23,495 nucleotides of DNA from Acidobacteriota bacterium (GCA_021789565.1 JAJYJL010000010.1:1-23495); one strand, 5' to 3'. Positions 1 through 7,755 are shown, counted from the stretch's first letter. Notes: generated from the sequence alone by a model not told the origin. Made by a program: numbers and translations.

Positions 1-17
1 GTGGTTCCGACATAGTG

Positions 18-64
18 GTGGCCTCCTACTCTTAGTGTACCATATACACTAAGACCGGGGCCAC
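18..64. repeat. Nested inverted repeat upstream of the his leader
   Basis: A perfect 10-bp inverted repeat (TCTTAGTGTA at 30-39, TACACTAAGA at 45-54, 5-nt spacer) is enclosed by GTGGCC (18-23) and GGCCAC (59-64). A further pair, CGACATAG (8-15) and CTATGTCG (94-101), encloses both. No T-tract follows on either strand, so it is not an ordinary terminator. It could be a dimeric regulator's operator or a structured RNA from an upstream transcript. The sequence is AT-richer than the genes that follow. The pairing is seen directly; the role is unknown. Confidence 0.6.
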
Positions 65-96
65 AATAAACACGAACGCGAGAATTGTTACTTCTA

Positions 97-123
97 TGTC
101 GCACACCCAAAAGGGTTGCGACA
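97..123. promoter_or_regulatory. Palindrome abutting the his promoter -35 box
   Basis: TGTCGCA (97-103) and TGCGACA (117-123) form a perfect 7-bp inverted repeat. It continues inward as ACCC (105-108) / GGGT (113-116) around an AAAA loop, with C104 bulged. It ends 1 nt before the TTGACA -35 box, where an activator or repressor would normally bind. As RNA it would be an 11-bp hairpin but lacks a U-tract. Its left arm shares bases with the 8-15/94-101 pairing, so the two structures exclude each other. Confidence 0.5.
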
Positions 124-124
124 G

Positions 125-157
125 TTGACAAAACACGAGCCGTTGCATTAATGTAAT
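125..157 (+). promoter_or_regulatory. Predicted his operon promoter
   Basis: TTGACA at 125-130 matches the sigma-70 -35 consensus exactly. The -10 box is less clear: ATTAAT at 147-152 (16-nt spacer), TAATGT at 149-154 (18 nt) or TGTAAT at 152-157 (21 nt). Each choice puts transcription initiation at about 158-165, on or just before the hisL AUG at 164. The segment is AT-rich and directly precedes the attenuator. Confidence 0.65.
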
Positions 158-163
158 CTTTCT

Positions 164-235
164 ATGCGGTACACACTGGCACATCACCACCACCATACGA
201 ACCACAAGGCGTGGTGTCAGTGGGTGCTGGCCTAA
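164..235 (+). CDS. hisL: His operon leader peptide, ribosome stalling sensor
   Basis: This is a 23-codon ORF: ATG, six codons reading MRYTLA, five consecutive His codons (182-196), Thr-Asn, a sixth His (203-205), then KAWCQWVLA and TAA. Six His in 23 residues ahead of his genes is the hallmark of an attenuation leader peptide. It is not a metabolic protein: a ribosome stalled on the His codons when His-tRNA is scarce selects the downstream RNA fold. An in-frame TAA at 149-151 excludes an upstream start. The bases before the AUG are pyrimidine-rich with no Shine-Dalgarno, and the predicted transcript starts at or within a few nt of the AUG, so translation is probably leaderless (inference). 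Confidence is high because the ORF, terminator and antiterminator all agree. Confidence 0.92.
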   Translation: MRYTLAHHHHHTNHKAWCQWVLA

Positions 236-303
236 TCGAGAATCAGAATCGGAATTAAGACAGGACCCGCTGACGATTAGAGTTGGCGGGTTTTTTTATT
301 TTT
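201..303 (+). terminator. His attenuator: mutually exclusive terminator and antiterminator
   Basis: The terminator stem pairs 265-274 with 282-291 (10 bp including two G-U, loop GATTAGA at 275-281), and T-rich 291-303 follows. The antiterminator pairs hisL bases 216-225 (GTCAGTGGGT) with 265-274 (ACCCGCTGAC): ten pairs, only one of them G-U, using the same 5' arm. A protector hairpin ACCAC (201-205) / GTGGT (211-215) lies just downstream of the His run. A ribosome stalled at 182-196 would block the protector, freeing 216-225 to pair and allowing readthrough. A ribosome that reaches the stop at 233 covers 216-225, so the terminator forms. hisI starts 22 nt after the T-tract. Confidence 0.92.
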
Positions 304-324
304 GCGCAACGGAGCATCGAGAAC

Positions 325-714
325 ATGGACTTGAAATTTCAGGACGATCTCATCCCAGCCATCGTGCAGGACGCAACCACCGGCGACGTCCTGATGCTGG
401 GTTATATGAACGACGAGGCTTACCAGAAGACCCTGAGCACCGGCTTTGTCACCTTCTTCAGCCGCAGCCGGCAGAAGCTGTGGACCAAAGGTGAAACCTC
501 CGGCCACAAGCTGAAGGTCCGCGACGTGCGCGTGGATTGCGACAAGGACGCGCTGCTGGTTCGCGCCGAGCTTGCCGGGCCCGGCTGCTGCCACATGGGT
601 TACCGGTCGTGCTTTTTCCGCAAGGTGACGCCCGAAGGAGAAGAGGTGATCGCCCGGCAGGAATTCAATCCCGACGAAGTTTACAGCAGTCCGAAACAGG
701 AGACGAAAGCATGA
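325..714 (+). CDS. hisI: Phosphoribosyl-AMP cyclohydrolase
   Basis: HisI opens the purine ring of phosphoribosyl-AMP in the third step of histidine synthesis (cytosolic, Mg- and Zn-dependent). The 129-residue protein has the family core WTKGETSGH (about 53-61), Asp71-Cys72-Asp73-x-Asp75 for metal binding, and the Cys-rich [14 protein letters not shown] stretch (85-98). The ATG at 325 is preferred because GGAG (311-314) lies 10 nt before it. A longer in-frame start at 283 would fall inside the terminator stem. It is a single-domain HisI: the HisE pyrophosphohydrolase domain of bifunctional HisIE is absent, so HisE must be encoded elsewhere. As first gene of the operon it is directly controlled by the attenuator. 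Its TGA overlaps the hisG ATG (ATGA). Confidence 0.95.
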   Translation: MDLKFQDDLIPAIVQDATTGDVLMLGYMNDEAYQKTLSTGFVTFFSRSRQKLWTKGETSGHKLKVRDVRVDCDKDALLVRAELAGPGCCHMGYRSCFFRKVTPEGEEVIARQEFNPDEVYSSPKQETKA

Positions 715-1589
715 GTTTGAAACTGGGAATCCCCAAGGGCAGCCTGCAGGATGCTTCCCTGCAATTATTTCGGCGCGCGGGCTATGAGATCACCGTGAGT
801 TCGCGTTCCTATTTCCCGGTGATCGACGACACCGAAATGGAGTGCATGCTGATTCGCGCCCAGGAAATGGCCCGCTACGTGGAAGACGGAGTGCTCGACG
901 CCGGCATGACCGGCCGCGACTGGATTCTTGAGAACAACGAAGACGGCAACGGCGTGGTGGAAGTGGCGGACCTGATCTACGCCAAGAACACCTTTGGCAA
1001 AGTGCGATGGGTGCTGGCCGTGCCGGAAAAGTCGGATATTCGGAGCGTCAAGGACCTGGAAGGCAAAGTTGTCGCAACTGAACTGGTGAATGTGACCAAG
1101 CGTTATCTCGCCAGGAACGGCGTCAAGGCCAAGGTGGAGTTTTCCTGGGGAGCGACGGAAGTGAAGCCACCCGTACTTTGCGACGCCATTGTTGAAGTTA
1201 CGGAAACGGGCTCGTCGCTGCGCGCCAACGGCCTGCGGATTGTCGAAACAGTGCTCGAATCCAACACCAAATTTATCGTCAACAAGGCCGCCTGGTCCGA
1301 TCCCTGGAAGCGGCAGAAAGTTGAGACGCTGGTGATGCTGCTGAAAGGAGCCATTGACGCGGCCGGCAAAGTGGGCCTGATGCTGAACGTGAAACGCTCA
1401 GACCTGAAGTCGGTGCTCGACGTGCTGCCGGCGCTGAAGCGGCCCACCATCTCTGACCTTACTGATTCGGAATGGGTCGCGGTAAATACGGTGATTGAGG
1501 AGAAGACCGCGCGCGAAATCATTCCGCGGCTGAAGGCTGCGAACGCCCAGGGCATTGTGGAGTATCCGCTCAACAAGATTGTTCTCTAG
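711..1589 (+). CDS. hisG: ATP phosphoribosyltransferase, long form
   Basis: HisG condenses ATP with PRPP in the committed, usually histidine-inhibited first step of the pathway. At 292 residues it is the long form: a two-lobed catalytic part (about 1-211) with the PRPP-binding segment [14 protein letters not shown] (162-175), and a C-terminal ACT-like regulatory domain (about 212-292) ending in [12 protein letters not shown]. The long form does not need HisZ, and no hisZ is seen here. The ATG at 711 has AGGAG upstream (about 699-703) and overlaps the hisI stop. The TAG stop (1587-1589) lies inside the left end of a repeat element that starts at 1586. Confidence 0.97.
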   Translation: MSLKLGIPKGSLQDASLQLFRRAGYEITVSSRSYFPVIDDTEMECMLIRAQEMARYVEDGVLDAGMTGRDWILENNEDGNGVVEVADLIYAKNTFGKVRWVLAVPEKSDIRSVKDLEGKVVATELVNVTKRYLARNGVKAKVEFSWGATEVKPPVLCDAIVEVTETGSSLRANGLRIVETVLESNTKFIVNKAAWSDPWKRQKVETLVMLLKGAIDAAGKVGLMLNVKRSDLKSVLDVLPALKRPTISDLTDSEWVAVNTVIEEKTAREIIPRLKAANAQGIVEYPLNKIVL

Positions 1590-1730
1590 GAGGTCGTGAA
1601 AAACTCCCTGTAGCACGTCATCCTGAGCAAAGCGAAGGATCTGCTTGTTCATTTTCAGTAAAATACAGCAGATGCTTCTCCCGCTCTGCGGGATCAGCAT
1701 GACGGGTAACCTTTTTCAACAGCCTGCCAG
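1586..1730. mobile_element. MITE/REP-like imperfect palindromic element
   Basis: The ends are imperfect inverted repeats: CTAGGAGGTCGTGAAAAACT (1586-1605) against the complement of 1711-1730, sharing CT-G-AGG and TGAAAAA. Inside, CGTCATCCTGA (1616-1626) is mirrored by TCAGCATGACG (1694-1704), and GGATCTGCT (1638-1646) by AGCAGATGC (1667-1675). The CATCCTGAGCAAAGCGAAGGA-type core is a type of intergenic repeat I recall from Acidobacteriota and other genomes (memory, not searched). There is no ORF, so any mobility would be non-autonomous. It separates hisG from the LOG gene, and its left end includes the hisG stop codon. Confidence 0.6.
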
Positions 1731-1774
1731 AGCTGAGCGTCCGGCTGCGAAGGCCGGGCCGAGAGAAATGCCTT

Positions 1775-2362
1775 ATGGAAAACCCGAAAGTCTGCGTCTA
1801 TTGCGGTTCAAGCCGCCAGTGCGATGCCACCTATCTGAAAACCGCCGATCAACTAGGCCGGGTGCTGGCGCGCAACAACTTTACGGTGGTCTATGGCGGC
1901 GGCGCTGCCGGCTCCATGAAAAGTCTCTCCGACGGCGTGATGGCCGAGGGCGGCCGCGTTGTGGGCGTGATTCCGGAATTCATGGTCAAGCTGGAGTGGG
2001 TGGACCCGCGCCTGCCTGAAACCATCGTGGTTCGCGACATGCACGAGCGCAAGAAGCGCATGATCGACGGCGTGGACGCCGTGATTGCCCTTCCCGGTGG
2101 GTGCGGAACATTGGAAGAACTGATGGAAGCCATCACCTGGAAACGCCTGGGCCTTTATCTCGGGGCCATCATCATCCTGAACACGCAATCTTTCTACCAG
2201 CCGCTCATTCGGCTGCTCGACCAGTGCATCAGCGAGCGATTTATGGATTCGCGTCACGCCCGCATGTGGAGCGTGGTGGGAGATCCGGAAGAAGTTCCGC
2301 AGGCCATTTCCGCCGCCGCGCCCTGGAGCGAGGACTGCCGAAACTTTGCGGCGCTGAGGTGA
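1775..2362 (+). CDS. LOG-family nucleoside 5'-monophosphate phosphoribohydrolase
   Basis: A 195-residue Rossmann-type protein of the LOG / TIGR00730 family. Members hydrolyse the N-glycosidic bond of (often N6-modified) AMP, releasing base and ribose 5-phosphate. Visible features are the N-terminal VYCGSS (8-13), YGGGAAGSM (40-48), the active-site region RMIDGVDAVIALPGGCGTLEE (about 95-115) with the PGGxGTxxE signature at 107-115, and the family's usual length. Start chosen: ATG at 1775, with purine-rich GAGAGAAA just before it. It sits in the his operon between hisG and hisD, separated from hisG by the repeat element and from hisD by 60 nt. It is not a known histidine enzyme. It might recycle AMP to ribose 5-phosphate for PRPP, but that is inference. 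Confidence 0.85.
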   Translation: MENPKVCVYCGSSRQCDATYLKTADQLGRVLARNNFTVVYGGGAAGSMKSLSDGVMAEGGRVVGVIPEFMVKLEWVDPRLPETIVVRDMHERKKRMIDGVDAVIALPGGCGTLEELMEAITWKRLGLYLGAIIILNTQSFYQPLIRLLDQCISERFMDSRHARMWSVVGDPEEVPQAISAAAPWSEDCRNFAALR

Positions 2363-2422
2363 GTTGAACAACTGAAACGGAGCCGGCTGCGTCCGGCGCA
2401 CATTTGAATCTGGGACATCGTG

Positions 2423-3718
2423 ATGATTCCAATTTTTCGCAGCACTGACACAAAGAACCTTCAACGGGTTCTCCGCTCCGGCGAGACCCAGTTGAAGAAA
2501 GCCGAAGCCGCCGCCCGGCGCATCCTGAACGACGTGCGGCGCGATGGCGACCGTGCGCTCCAGCGCTGGACTTTGCAACTGGACAAAATCGACCTCGCCA
2601 AGGAAGGCTTCACGGTCAAGCGGCGTGAGATAGTAAAGGCCTATCGCCAGGTTCCCGAAGGGTTCGTGGACGCCGTCCAGACTTCCGCGCGGAACATTCG
2701 CAGGGCCGCTCAGGAGCAGTTGCCGCGCGCCTGGCAGATCACCAACGGTCCGGGCATTGAAGTCAGCCAGATTGTCCGGCCGCTCCGCCGCGTGGCGTGC
2801 TACGCGCCCGGCGGCCGGTTCCCGCTGCCCTCCACGGTGCTGATGAGCGTGATTCCGGCCCAGGTTGCGGGCGTCGAGGAGATTTTTGTCACTTCGCCGC
2901 GCCCCGCGCCTGCCGTGCTGGTCACCGCAGATATTCTAGGCATCAAGAAGATTTTCCGCCTGGGCGGAGCGCAGGCCATCGGGGCCTTCGCCTACGGAAC
3001 GGAAAGTGTTCCGCGCGCCGACAAAATTGTGGGGCCCGGAAATCGCTACGTGGCCGCCGCCAAGAAGCTGGTGGCCGGCGATTGCGGAATCGATTTTGTG
3101 GCCGGTCCTTCGGAGCTGATGGTGGTAGCGTCGAAGGGCAACGCAGAGTGGATCGCTTCCGACCTGGTTGCTCAGGCCGAGCACGATCCGGACGCAGTTG
3201 CCATTTTCCTGACGCCCTCGCGCAAGCTGGCGCTGGAAGTCCAGGGCGCCGTGCAGAAAATTCTGGAACAGATTTTTGCAAAGGAAACGGATGTTGCAGC
3301 CAGGGCGCTCGCAGGTCACGGCGCGATCGTGATGACGAAGAATCTGGAAGAAGCCATCGACCTGGTGAACGACTTCGCTCCCGAGCACCTCACGCTGCTT
3401 GATGGCGCAGCCCGCATGCTCGATCGTGTGCGTTCAGCGGGGTCCATCTTCCTGGGCGAGACCAGTCCCGTTGCGGCGGGAGATTACGCTTCCGGAACCA
3501 ATCACATTCTGCCCACCGCCGGAGCGGCACGGCTGCGCGGCGGTCTGAGCGCGGCCGATTTCGTCAAGACGATTTCAGTCCAGGAATTGACGCCGCATGG
3601 CCTCGGGCGCATTCGCAAAACCATCACCACGCTGGCCCGCACCGAGGGCCTGAAGGCGCACGCCTACTCCATCGAAACGAGGTTTAAGGCAAATGGTTCG
3701 ACCCCGAAAGGCCGTTGA
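2423..3718 (+). CDS. hisD: Histidinol dehydrogenase
   Basis: HisD oxidises L-histidinol to L-histidine in two NAD+-dependent steps, the last of the pathway. The 431-residue protein is of normal length. It has the NAD/substrate core YAPGGRFPLPSTVLM (about 127-141), KIVGPGNRYVAAAKK (201-215) and AGPSEL (227-232), the zinc-site Gln and His in AQAEHDPDA (250-258), catalytic Glu-His in APEHLTLL (319-326), the Asp of AAGDYASGTNHILPT, and the C-terminal zinc His in GLKAHAYSI. The GTG at 2420 is immediately followed by ATG at 2423; the ATG is preferred and the difference is one residue. GGGA at 2412-2415 can serve as RBS. The 3' end overlaps hisC by 26 nt. Confidence 0.96.
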   Translation: MIPIFRSTDTKNLQRVLRSGETQLKKAEAAARRILNDVRRDGDRALQRWTLQLDKIDLAKEGFTVKRREIVKAYRQVPEGFVDAVQTSARNIRRAAQEQLPRAWQITNGPGIEVSQIVRPLRRVACYAPGGRFPLPSTVLMSVIPAQVAGVEEIFVTSPRPAPAVLVTADILGIKKIFRLGGAQAIGAFAYGTESVPRADKIVGPGNRYVAAAKKLVAGDCGIDFVAGPSELMVVASKGNAEWIASDLVAQAEHDPDAVAIFLTPSRKLALEVQGAVQKILEQIFAKETDVAARALAGHGAIVMTKNLEEAIDLVNDFAPEHLTLLDGAARMLDRVRSAGSIFLGETSPVAAGDYASGTNHILPTAGAARLRGGLSAADFVKTISVQELTPHGLGRIRKTITTLARTEGLKAHAYSIETRFKANGSTPKGR

Positions 3719-4817
3719 GCGCCTGAAGGCTTACCGTCCTCCACGCGAGGGACGTGGCGGGAAGCTCCGGCTCGACTTCAATGAAAATACGGTGGGCTGC
3801 GCGCCGCAGGTTATCCGCGCGCTGCGCAACAAACTCGACGGCGACTGGCTGGCGCGCTACCCGGAATACGAAGATGCACGCGAAACGCTTGCACGATACT
3901 TTGGCGTGGCCACGGATGAACTGCTGCTGGCCAACGGCACCGACGACGCCATCAAGATGGTCTGCGACACGTTCGTCGGCCCGGGGGATGAGATGATTGT
4001 TCCCGCGCCCACGTTTCCAGTCTACGAGTTCTTCCACACCGTAGCCGGTGGGCGCACCACGCGCGTCCGCTACGATGAGAAGTTTCACCTGACAGCACGC
4101 ATGCTGCTCTCGGCCGTCAACAAACGCACCCGCTGGATGGCCATCGCCAACCCCAACAATCCGACCGGCACCGTGGTTTCACAGCCCGATTTGCGCCGGA
4201 TTCTGCGCGAGGCCCCCGACGTGCTGGTTCTGGTGGACGAGGCTTACGTCGATTTCTCCGGCGAGACGGTCCTGCCCTGGATCAGGAAGTATCCCAATCT
4301 TGTGGTCACGCGAACGTTTTCCAAGGCGTTCGGCCTGGCTGCGCTGCGCCTGGGCTGCATCCTCACCAACGCCGAAATCGCCGAACCCATGCGCCGCGCG
4401 CAAAATCCCTTTGCGGTGAATTCGCTGGCGCTGGCCTGCGCGCTGGAGGCCATCAAGCATGACAGATTTGTCGCTCGCTACGCCCGGCAGGTTTGCGACA
4501 ACCGCGACAAACTCTGCCGCTTTCTCGACAGGATCGGAATCCCCTACGTGCCGAGCTCATCAAATTTTGTCCTTGCGCGCGTGGGCGCAAGGGCCTCGGA
4601 AATTGCGCTCAAGCTGCGCGCCCAGGACATCCTGATCCGCGACTGGAGTTACGATCCGCGCCTGCAGGGTTACCTGCGTTTCACGGTCGGCTCAACAGAG
4701 CAGACGCGGCGGCTGATGCAGGGGCTCGCGGAGTTTCGGCCCATGATGGAAACGCGCAACGGAAACCGTCCTGCGCTTAAGTCTTCAGCCAAATCTTCAA
4801 GAGGAAGGTCTTCATGA
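3693..4817 (+). CDS. hisC: Histidinol-phosphate aminotransferase
   Basis: HisC is a fold-type I PLP aminotransferase that converts imidazole-acetol phosphate and glutamate to histidinol phosphate. The 374 residues include the N-terminal LDFNENT (27-33), NGTDDAI (81-87), ANPNNPTGT (152-160), VDEAYVDF (181-188) and the PLP Schiff-base Lys211 in [14 protein letters not shown]. The C-terminus has a basic/Ser tail after the usual family end (about 349-374: [18 protein letters not shown] and on). ATG at 3693 lies within hisD, with AAGG just upstream. Its stop overlaps the hisB start (ATGA), so translation of hisC and hisB is probably coupled. Confidence 0.96.
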   Translation: MVRPRKAVERLKAYRPPREGRGGKLRLDFNENTVGCAPQVIRALRNKLDGDWLARYPEYEDARETLARYFGVATDELLLANGTDDAIKMVCDTFVGPGDEMIVPAPTFPVYEFFHTVAGGRTTRVRYDEKFHLTARMLLSAVNKRTRWMAIANPNNPTGTVVSQPDLRRILREAPDVLVLVDEAYVDFSGETVLPWIRKYPNLVVTRTFSKAFGLAALRLGCILTNAEIAEPMRRAQNPFAVNSLALACALEAIKHDRFVARYARQVCDNRDKLCRFLDRIGIPYVPSSSNFVLARVGARASEIALKLRAQDILIRDWSYDPRLQGYLRFTVGSTEQTRRLMQGLAEFRPMMETRNGNRPALKSSAKSSRGRSS

Positions 4818-5407
4818 AGGGGCGCACCGCAACGCTCGACCGCAAGACGACGGAAACGGATATCGAGATCCGGCTGCAACTCGATGGGCAGGGCCGCTAC
4901 AACGTTTCCACCGGCATCCGCTTTCTCGACCACATGCTGGAACTTTTCACGCGGCACGGCGGCTTCGACCTCGACCTCAAAGCGCGGGGCGATCTTGACG
5001 TGGACCAGCACCACACGGTGGAAGACGTGGGCATTGCGCTGGGCGAGGCGCTGCTGAAGGCGCTGGGCACCAAGAAAGGCATCAACCGGGCGGGCTACTT
5101 TGTGATGCCCATGGACGAGACTCTCGCGCTGGCCTCGGTTGACCTGAGCGGCCGGCCTTACCTGGTGTTGCAGGCGCAGATTCGCGCACGCCTGGTGGGT
5201 GATCTCCAATCGGAACTGCTGGAAGATTTTTTCCAGGGATTTGCGACCAGCTCCAGGGCCAATGTGCATCTCAAGGTTTTTTATGGCCGCTCCAGCCACC
5301 ACGCGATTGAGGCGCTCTTCAAGGCGCTGGCTCGGGCGCTGCGTTACGCGTGCTCGCGAGACGCGCGGCTGAAGCGCCAGCTTCCGTCAACCAAAGGGCT
5401 CCTATGA
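4814..5407 (+). CDS. hisB: Imidazoleglycerol-phosphate dehydratase
   Basis: HisB dehydrates imidazoleglycerol phosphate to imidazole-acetol phosphate with a di-manganese site. At 197 residues this is the monofunctional enzyme. No HAD-type histidinol-phosphatase domain is fused, so the phosphatase must be encoded elsewhere. Metal-ligand motifs are visible: FLDHML (37-42), [17 protein letters not shown] (64-80) and the second-half copy [19 protein letters not shown] (159-177). The region around AGGAAGG (4801-4807) just before the ATG provides a Shine-Dalgarno. It overlaps hisC and hisH by 4 nt each. Confidence 0.97.
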   Translation: MKGRTATLDRKTTETDIEIRLQLDGQGRYNVSTGIRFLDHMLELFTRHGGFDLDLKARGDLDVDQHHTVEDVGIALGEALLKALGTKKGINRAGYFVMPMDETLALASVDLSGRPYLVLQAQIRARLVGDLQSELLEDFFQGFATSSRANVHLKVFYGRSSHHAIEALFKALARALRYACSRDARLKRQLPSTKGLL

Positions 5408-5997
5408 TCGGTGTCATCAATTACGGCGCCGGCAACGTCGGATCAGTGCTTCGGGCCGTGCAATTTCTCGGATATCCGGCTGAAGCTGTCGAAGACCCGC
5501 GACTGTTGCTGTCAGCCGACAGGCTCATTCTGCCCGGCCAGGGACATTTCGGCGCCATGATGGATGCACTCGAATCGAAAAAGATGATAGCTCCGCTGCG
5601 CGAGCAGATGGACAGTGGCAAGCCGTTCCTGGGAATCTGCCTGGGCCTTCAGGCGCTTTATGAAACCAGCGACGAAGCCCCAGACCGCGCGGGCTTTGGA
5701 CTGCTGCCGGGCCGCGTGACCCGGTTTGAGGGAGTTTTCAAGGTCCCGCACCTCGGCTGGAACCAGTTGCAGATTCGGCGGCAGGACGGCCTTTTCGATG
5801 GTGTCGCCAACGGCAGCTTTGCCTACTTCTGCCATTCGTACTACGGTCCGGTGACGGCGGAGACGACGGCGGCGACCGAATACGGCCAGGACTTCGCCGC
5901 AGCGATCCGGGTGGGCTCGGTTTATGCCGTGCAGTTCCATCCGGAGAAATCCGGCGACGTGGGATTGAAGGTGCTGGAGAATTTTCTGAAGTCCTGA
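5404..5997 (+). CDS. hisH: Imidazole glycerol phosphate synthase, glutaminase subunit
   Basis: HisH is the class I glutamine amidotransferase that supplies ammonia to HisF. The 197-residue protein starts [15 protein letters not shown], carries the oxyanion-strand segment LPGQGHFG (43-50), the nucleophile Cys79 in LGICLGLQ, and the triad partners His179 and Glu181 in VQFHPEKSG. The ATG at 5404 overlaps the hisB stop (ATGA). The next gene, hisF, its physical partner, does not follow directly: 232 nt of palindromic repeats separate them, unlike the tight spacing elsewhere in the operon. Confidence 0.97.
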   Translation: MIGVINYGAGNVGSVLRAVQFLGYPAEAVEDPRLLLSADRLILPGQGHFGAMMDALESKKMIAPLREQMDSGKPFLGICLGLQALYETSDEAPDRAGFGLLPGRVTRFEGVFKVPHLGWNQLQIRRQDGLFDGVANGSFAYFCHSYYGPVTAETTAATEYGQDFAAAIRVGSVYAVQFHPEKSGDVGLKVLENFLKS

Positions 5998-6021
5998 AAT
6001 TTGAAAAACAACGGGCGGATT

Positions 6022-6195
6022 CAGGCACGCCTGTGAAAGGGCACGACTTCAGTCGTGCCGGAAGCGAGCGTATCAACAGGGGTTTTCTCCTCGGGTCCGG
6101 CGCCGCTCTTTCACACATTTGGTCCGGCGACGGACCCGAGGAGGACAAGACAGGGAAAACGGGGAGCCCGATTTCGGCACGGATAAATCCGTGCC
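6022..6195. repeat. REP/BIME-like palindrome cluster between hisH and hisF
   Basis: Four hairpins are packed into the hisH-hisF gap (5998-6229): CAGGC-AC-GCCTG (6022-6033); GGCACGACT-TC-AGTCGTGCC (6040-6059); a perfect 13-bp stem CTCCTCGGGTCCG (6087-6099) / CGGACCCGAGGAG (6131-6143); and GGCACGGAT-AA-ATCCGTGCC (6176-6195). The second and fourth are inverted copies of one unit that differ in the centre. The second unit recurs exactly, over about 26 nt, at 22542-22567. There is no ORF. If transcribed in the his mRNA it would form strong secondary structure. Confidence 0.8.
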
Positions 6196-6229
6196 CTTTC
6201 GCGGCTGTCCTCCCTGCTGAAAGCACTCT

Positions 6230-7003
6230 ATGTTTGCCAAACGCATCATTCCGTGCCTCGATTGCAAAGACGGCCGCGTCGTCAAAGGAGTGCAGTTCGT
6301 TGACCTGCGCGATGCCGGCGATCCCGGCGAACTCGCCGCCATGTACAACACCGAGGGCGCCGATGAGCTGGTGATGCTCGACATTTCGGCGTCGCGCGAG
6401 GGCCGCGCCACTCTGATGGACACCGTCAACCGCGTGGCGCGAAGGCTTTTTATTCCGCTCACTGTGGGCGGCGGCGTGCGAACGGTTGAAGACGCACGCA
6501 GGCTGCTTTCCGTCGGCGCCGACAAAGTGGCCATCAACACCGCGGCGGTTGAAAATCCTGAAATCGTGCGGCAGCTTGCGGCGCAGTTCGGGCGGCAGGC
6601 CATTGTGGTCGCGATTGACGCCCGGCGCCAGCCCCGCCGCGAGCAGGAAGCCACGCGCTGGAACGTGGTAACCTACGGCGGCACCAAGGACACGGGCATC
6701 GACGCCCTCGAGTGGGCGCGCCGCGTGGACGATTTGGGAGCGGGAGAGATCCTGCTGACTTCCATGGACGCGGACGGCACCCAGGCGGGATTCGATTGCG
6801 AACTGACGGCCACCATCGCCCGCGCCGTGCCCATTCCGGTGATCGCCTCGGGCGGCGCCGGAAACCTGGAGCACTTTGCCGAGGTTTTTCTCGAAGGAGC
6901 GGCGGACGCGGCGCTGGCCGCTTCCATTTTCCATTTCGGCACCCACACCATCCGCAGCCTCAAAGAACATCTTCGTTCCAAAGGAGTCTCAGTCCGCCTG
7001 TGA
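6230..7003 (+). CDS. hisF: Imidazole glycerol phosphate synthase, cyclase subunit
   Basis: HisF is a (beta/alpha)8-barrel that uses HisH-derived ammonia to convert PRFAR to imidazoleglycerol phosphate and AICAR. The 257 residues start [27 protein letters not shown], with catalytic Asp11 (PCLD) and Asp130 (VAID), phosphate-binding glycines VGGGVRT (79-85) and ASGGAGN, and GTH near the end. Length and motifs are typical. No strong Shine-Dalgarno precedes the ATG (CTGCTGAAAGCACTCT), in contrast to most genes of the operon. The stop overlaps the hisA GTG by 4 nt. Confidence 0.97.
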   Translation: MFAKRIIPCLDCKDGRVVKGVQFVDLRDAGDPGELAAMYNTEGADELVMLDISASREGRATLMDTVNRVARRLFIPLTVGGGVRTVEDARRLLSVGADKVAINTAAVENPEIVRQLAAQFGRQAIVVAIDARRQPRREQEATRWNVVTYGGTKDTGIDALEWARRVDDLGAGEILLTSMDADGTQAGFDCELTATIARAVPIPVIASGGAGNLEHFAEVFLEGAADAALAASIFHFGTHTIRSLKEHLRSKGVSVRL

Positions 7004-7701
7004 TTATTCCCTGCATCGATCTGATGGGCCGCAAAGTGGTGCAGCTTGTTCAGGGCAAGGACAAGGCTCTGGAGCTGCCCGACCCTTTTGCCGTGCTCGA
7101 AAAATTCAAAGACTATCCGCAGATTCAGGTGATCGATCTCGACGGCGCCATGGGCCGCGCCTCGCAGGCCGACATCGTGCGCGAGTTGTGTCGGCGCAAG
7201 CCCTGCCGGGTGGGCGGGGGCATCCGCACGCTCGAACGCGCCCTGCAGGTTGAGCAGGACGGCGCCCACAAAATCATCGTGGGCAGCTCGGCTTTTACCT
7301 CCGACGGCATCAACACGGATTTCCTCCGTGCGCTCTCCGAGCGCATTCCGCGCGAAAAGTTGATGATAGGCGTCGACTGCTTCGGCAACCGCGTGGCCAT
7401 CCATGGCTGGAAGGAAACGCTGCCCATGGCGCCCGCCGACGTTCTTCCGAAACTCGAAGCGTATTGTTCGGAATTTTTGTGCACTTACATCGATGCGGAA
7501 GGAAAACTGCAAGGCACCGACCTCGAATATTTCCGCGCCCTGCGCACCGTCACCACCCTGCCCATCACCGCCGCCGGCGGCATTACTACCGACGATGAAA
7601 TTCGCGCCCTGGAAGAGATGGGCATGAACGCGGCGCTGGGCATGTCGATCTATCGCAAGACGTTCCCCGAATTGTTTGCCGCAGACCGGAAAAGCCGGTA
7701 A
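7000..7701 (+). CDS. hisA: ProFAR isomerase, divergent form
   Basis: HisA isomerises ProFAR to PRFAR with the same barrel fold as HisF. The 233 residues keep the two catalytic acids, Asp7 in IPCIDLMG and Asp126 in [15 protein letters not shown], and the phosphate-binding VGGGIRT (71-77) and AAGGITT (191-197). Other parts depart from the standard bacterial sequence: [10 protein letters not shown] replaces the usual VIIGTAAV-type strand, and [18 protein letters not shown] resembles the eukaryotic (yeast HIS6) form more. GTG at 7000 is preferred: it overlaps the hisF stop (GTGA), has AAGGAG 13 nt upstream and begins with the family's conserved first strand. The GTG and the long spacing may moderate translation. 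Confidence 0.9.
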   Translation: MIIPCIDLMGRKVVQLVQGKDKALELPDPFAVLEKFKDYPQIQVIDLDGAMGRASQADIVRELCRRKPCRVGGGIRTLERALQVEQDGAHKIIVGSSAFTSDGINTDFLRALSERIPREKLMIGVDCFGNRVAIHGWKETLPMAPADVLPKLEAYCSEFLCTYIDAEGKLQGTDLEYFRALRTVTTLPITAAGGITTDDEIRALEEMGMNAALGMSIYRKTFPELFAADRKSR

Positions 7702-7755
7702 CCCGCTCGCCTTCACGGTTTAAAATAGGAGCCGGGTTCCTGATCGGGGCATCAA

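Noticed and set aside
283..324. Longer N-terminus for HisI from the in-frame ATG-like start at 283
   Set aside because: It lies inside the attenuator terminator stem and lacks an RBS; ATG 325 has GGAG at proper spacing and gives the family's normal start.
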